This document shows positions 6,420 to 8,196 of a stretch of DNA of 8,196 nucleotides, piece by piece. Position 1 is the first letter of the stretch. Each line of letters starts with the position of its first letter. The DNA comes from Chthoniobacter sp. (GTDB lineage: Bacteria > Verrucomicrobiota > Verrucomicrobiia > Chthoniobacterales > Chthoniobacteraceae), in assembly GCA_025352865.1 (NCBI GenBank), contig JANXSB010000098.1, positions 1-8,196 on the forward strand. The letters are read 5' to 3'. A model generated the notes under the pieces. It was given only the letters and a program-made list of their open reading frames with translations, made no database searches and was not told where the DNA came from. Both the position numbers and the translations under genes were made by a program.

Positions 6420-7331
6420 GTGCCGAAAAACCTCATCCGCTCGAAACACTTTCTCGCCGCGCTCGCGTGCGCTTTTTCCACGACCGGACTGGCCGATGAA
6501 ATCGCGCCGCAACCGCTGGAAGTTGTCATCAGCGTCGCCGAGCAGAAGCTCGTAGTGCTCCGCGATGGCGGCGTGATCGGCAAGTTTCCCGTCTCGACCT
6601 CGAAGTTCGGGCTCGGCGATTCCTTTGGCAGTTACAAGACGCCGCTCGGGCATCTCAAGGTGTGCGACAAAGTGGGCGATGATTTTGCCAGCGGCACGGT
6701 CATCAAACATCGCGCCTCGACCGGCGAAGTGCTGCCGGTGAATGCGGCGGGCCGCGACCCGATCGTCACGCGGATCATCTGGCTCGACGGGCTCGACGAG
6801 CAGAACCGCAACGCCAAGGCGCGCGGCATCTACATCCACGGCACGACGGAGGAAAAGCGCATCGGTGCGCCGGTGAGTTGGGGCTGCATCCGCATGCGGT
6901 CGCAGGATGTCATCGCGGTTTTCAACGAGCTGCCGCTCGGCACGCCGGTGAACATCGTCGCCGAGAAACTGCCGAAGCTGCACAAGTACGTGCCGCCGCC
7001 GCCGCCGGTCATCATCGCGAGCAATGTGCCCGTGCCGAAAGTCGCGCCGGAGATGGCGGCGAAAAAAACCGACGCGCATGTGCATCTCGCGTCGAACACC
7101 AAGCCAGCGGGCGCCGGGCGCGTGAGCGAAATCGCGAGCGGGCCGGGGATGATTCCCGCCGATCCCGGCGCAGCGCAGGCGCTGAAAGGGAGCATCCTTT
7201 CCGCCGGTCTGCCGGATGCGGCGGGAGAGAAAGCCGGGCCGCAAAAGCAGGACAGCATGAAATTTCACTCATGGTCCGCTGTCTCGCTCCGCGATGCGAC
7301 GAACGCCTCCGGTCCCACCGGCCCGCGCTAA
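6420..7331 (+). CDS. Exported L,D-transpeptidase (YkuD domain) with low-complexity tail
   Basis: A 303-residue exported enzyme of the YkuD/ErfK family, which forms or remodels peptidoglycan cross-links, or attaches proteins to peptidoglycan, through a catalytic cysteine. The YkuD domain spans about 33-182: LEVVISVAEQKLVVLRDG (33-50), SFGSYKTPLGHLKVC (68-82), IYIHGT with His140, and SWGCIRM (153-159) with catalytic Cys156 and Arg158. All expected catalytic residues are present. The N-terminus has Lys/Arg residues, a hydrophobic core (about 11-24) and likely cleavage after GLA (25). I chose the GTG start at 6420 because it gives a proper signal peptide; a TTG at 6351 is possible but adds an unlikely N-terminus. 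After the domain comes a Pro run (192-196) and a roughly 110-residue tail rich in Ala, Gly and Pro with no recognised domain. It follows the kinase gene, so it could share its transcript. The family call is strong; the start is less certain. Confidence 0.9.
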   Translation: MPKNLIRSKHFLAALACAFSTTGLADEIAPQPLEVVISVAEQKLVVLRDGGVIGKFPVSTSKFGLGDSFGSYKTPLGHLKVCDKVGDDFASGTVIKHRASTGEVLPVNAAGRDPIVTRIIWLDGLDEQNRNAKARGIYIHGTTEEKRIGAPVSWGCIRMRSQDVIAVFNELPLGTPVNIVAEKLPKLHKYVPPPPPVIIASNVPVPKVAPEMAAKKTDAHVHLASNTKPAGAGRVSEIASGPGMIPADPGAAQALKGSILSAGLPDAAGEKAGPQKQDSMKFHSWSAVSLRDATNASGPTGPR

Positions 7332-7349
7332 AGTTTGTGCCAACCACCC

Positions 7350-7375
7350 TTCCGGAATTTTTCCAAATTACGGAA
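7350..7375. promoter_or_regulatory. AT-rich hairpin after the L,D-transpeptidase gene
   Basis: TTCCG (7350-7354) pairs with CGGAA (7371-7375) and AATTT (7356-7360) pairs with AAATT (7365-7369), separated by one G/A mismatch and closed by a four-base loop. It begins 18 bases after the transpeptidase stop and ends 58 bases before the peroxidase start. It lacks a trailing T tract, so it is not a classical intrinsic terminator; an operator or an RNA stability element would also fit. Confidence 0.4.
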
Positions 7376-7433
7376 CTCAGGACTTCGCGGACATTCCCTA
7401 GCCGCACCGCCGATTTCCACTCCTGTCACTCCA

Positions 7434-7985
7434 ATGAAAACCCTCCTCCTCACCACCTGCTGCACCCTGCTCATGGCCGCCTCACTTTTTGCCGACGACG
7501 CGAAGATTTACACCATCCCGCTGAAGGACATCGACGGGAAAGACGCGACGCTCAAGACCTACGCGGGCAAACCGCTGCTCATCGTCAATGTGGCGTCGAA
7601 GTGCGGCTTCACGCCGCAATACACCGGGCTCGAAGCGGTGTGGCGCAAATACAAGGACAAGGGGCTGATGGTGCTGGGCTTTCCGAGCAATGACTTCGGC
7701 GCGCAGGAGCCGGGGACGAACGAGGAGATCAAGCAGTTCTGCGCGTCGAAGTTCGACGTGACCTTTCCGATGTTCGACAAAGTGCAGGTCAAAGGCGACG
7801 GCCAGAGCCCGCTTTACGCGGCGCTGACCGGCGCGGAGTCGCCCGTGCCCGGCCCGGTGAAATGGAACTTCGGAAAATTTCTCATCGGGCGCGACGGGAA
7901 AATCCTCGCGCGCTTTGACTCGAAGGTGACGCCCGATTCGCCGGAGCTGACGAAGGCGATCGAGGACGCGCTGGCGGCGAAATAG
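7434..7985 (+). CDS. Exported glutathione peroxidase family protein (Cys type)
   Basis: A 183-residue thiol peroxidase of the glutathione peroxidase family, which reduces hydrogen peroxide or organic hydroperoxides. Bacterial Cys-type members usually take electrons from thioredoxin-like partners rather than glutathione. The active-site signature NVASKCGFTPQY (52-63) places the peroxidatic Cys57; LGFPSNDFGAQEPG (81-94) supplies the catalytic Gln91; KWNFGKFLIGRDGK (143-156) supplies Trp144 and Asn145, completing the usual tetrad. Cys103 (EEIKQFCASKF) lies near the resolving-Cys position. Text around EEIKQFC, VTFPMF and PLYAAL resembles E. coli BtuE, but this protein has a shorter loop before KWNF. 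The ATG at 7434 gives a signal peptide (MKTLLLTTCCTLLMAASLFA, 1-20) with likely cleavage before DDAK, so it probably works in the periplasm. The longer frame from 7335 is rejected because it would bury the signal peptide. No ribosome binding site is evident. Confidence 0.93.
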   Translation: MKTLLLTTCCTLLMAASLFADDAKIYTIPLKDIDGKDATLKTYAGKPLLIVNVASKCGFTPQYTGLEAVWRKYKDKGLMVLGFPSNDFGAQEPGTNEEIKQFCASKFDVTFPMFDKVQVKGDGQSPLYAALTGAESPVPGPVKWNFGKFLIGRDGKILARFDSKVTPDSPELTKAIEDALAAK

Positions 7986-8196
7986 AAAATCCCCACGCCG
8001 TCATGCTGAACGGAATTCGCGGTGGGCAGGCGGGCGGGAATGAAGTGAAGAAGCGCTGACCGGCAAAGACCCTGATTGCAGGGAAGTGAGTAAAAGTGAA
8101 GCCGTTTGTCCTGCATTGGTCAGGCGTGATTCATTCACGTTAGCGGCACATTTTCCGGGATGAAATGCAGGCGTGCCATTCGCGGAAAGGCTTTCA
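7986..8196. other. Gene-poor right end with small inverted repeats
   Basis: No convincing gene lies in these 211 bases. They hold a 15-base stretch (8000-8014) matching 13 of 15 bases of the repeat core at 3754-3768; a small hairpin, CCCTG (8070-8074) with CAGGG (8079-8083); and another, CGTGA (8125-8129) with TCACG (8135-8139). Neither hairpin is followed by a T tract, so no clear terminator is seen for the peroxidase gene. An ATG at 8160 opens a frame to the window edge, but 12 codons are too few to judge. Confidence 0.5.
8000..8014. repeat. Degenerate second core of the GTCATTCTGAGCG repeat
   Basis: GTCATGCTGAACGGA differs from the core at 3754-3768 at only two positions. The flanking hairpin arms seen in the first copy are not recognisable here, so this is a decayed or partial copy just downstream of the peroxidase gene. 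Confidence 0.5.

Noticed and set aside
3861..7268. A 1135-codon open frame on the minus strand
   Set aside because: It runs antisense across the kinase and the L,D-transpeptidase and through the gap between them. It is Arg/His-rich without domains and is explained by third-position GC bias in the sense genes.
8042..8101. Three loose copies of GAAGTGA/AAGTGAAG
   Set aside because: They are irregularly spaced and short, and purine-rich chance matches of this kind are common.
7814..8116. A 100-codon minus-strand frame over the end of the peroxidase gene
   Set aside because: It mostly mirrors the peroxidase coding sequence and has no recognisable motif.
8070..8139. Two small hairpins as a terminator for the peroxidase gene
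   Set aside because: Both stems are only five pairs and neither is followed by a T tract; they lie 85 or more bases past the stop.
8160..8196. Possible gene start at the right edge (ATG followed by KCRRAIRGKAF)
   Set aside because: Only 12 codons are visible, with no proper ribosome binding site, so it cannot be told from chance.

Overview
The window is GC-rich (roughly two-thirds G+C by eye), and six protein genes fill almost all of it. The gene content suggests a Gram-negative member of the PVC group, most likely a verrucomicrobial lineage. This rests on a TIGR03790-family exported protein, a DUF2851 protein, a kinase-PEGA-FGE fusion, start codons that mostly lack a Shine-Dalgarno sequence, and short dispersed repeats. 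It is an inference from protein families; no rRNA or other marker gene is present.

Left half (1-3680, minus strand): a compact three-gene set read right to left. A PhnP-like metallo-beta-lactamase-fold hydrolase comes first, then a TIGR03790-family exported protein whose start codon overlaps the hydrolase stop codon, then a DUF2851 protein 18 bases downstream that runs off the left edge. The first codons of the TIGR03790 gene are built from a tandem heptanucleotide repeat.

Middle (3681-3857): a 177-base divergent intergenic region. It carries a hairpin-forming dispersed repeat of the 'GTCATTCTGAGCG' type; a second, degenerate core of the same motif lies near 8000.

Right half (3858-7985, plus strand): a membrane-anchored Hanks-type Ser/Thr kinase with four PEGA-like repeats and a C-terminal formylglycine-generating-enzyme (FGE)-like domain, then an exported YkuD L,D-transpeptidase with a low-complexity tail, then an exported glutathione-peroxidase-like protein. 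All three act at or across the inner membrane, so this reads as an envelope-oriented group. Whether it is one transcript is not settled: the gaps are 72 and 102 bases, and the second holds an AT-rich hairpin. The last 211 bases contain no convincing gene.

I see no mobile element, CRISPR array, tRNA or rRNA. The most interesting items are the kinase fusion with its apparently non-catalytic FGE domain, the heptamer repeat inside the start of the TIGR03790 gene, and a possible gingipain/caspase-like fold in that protein.
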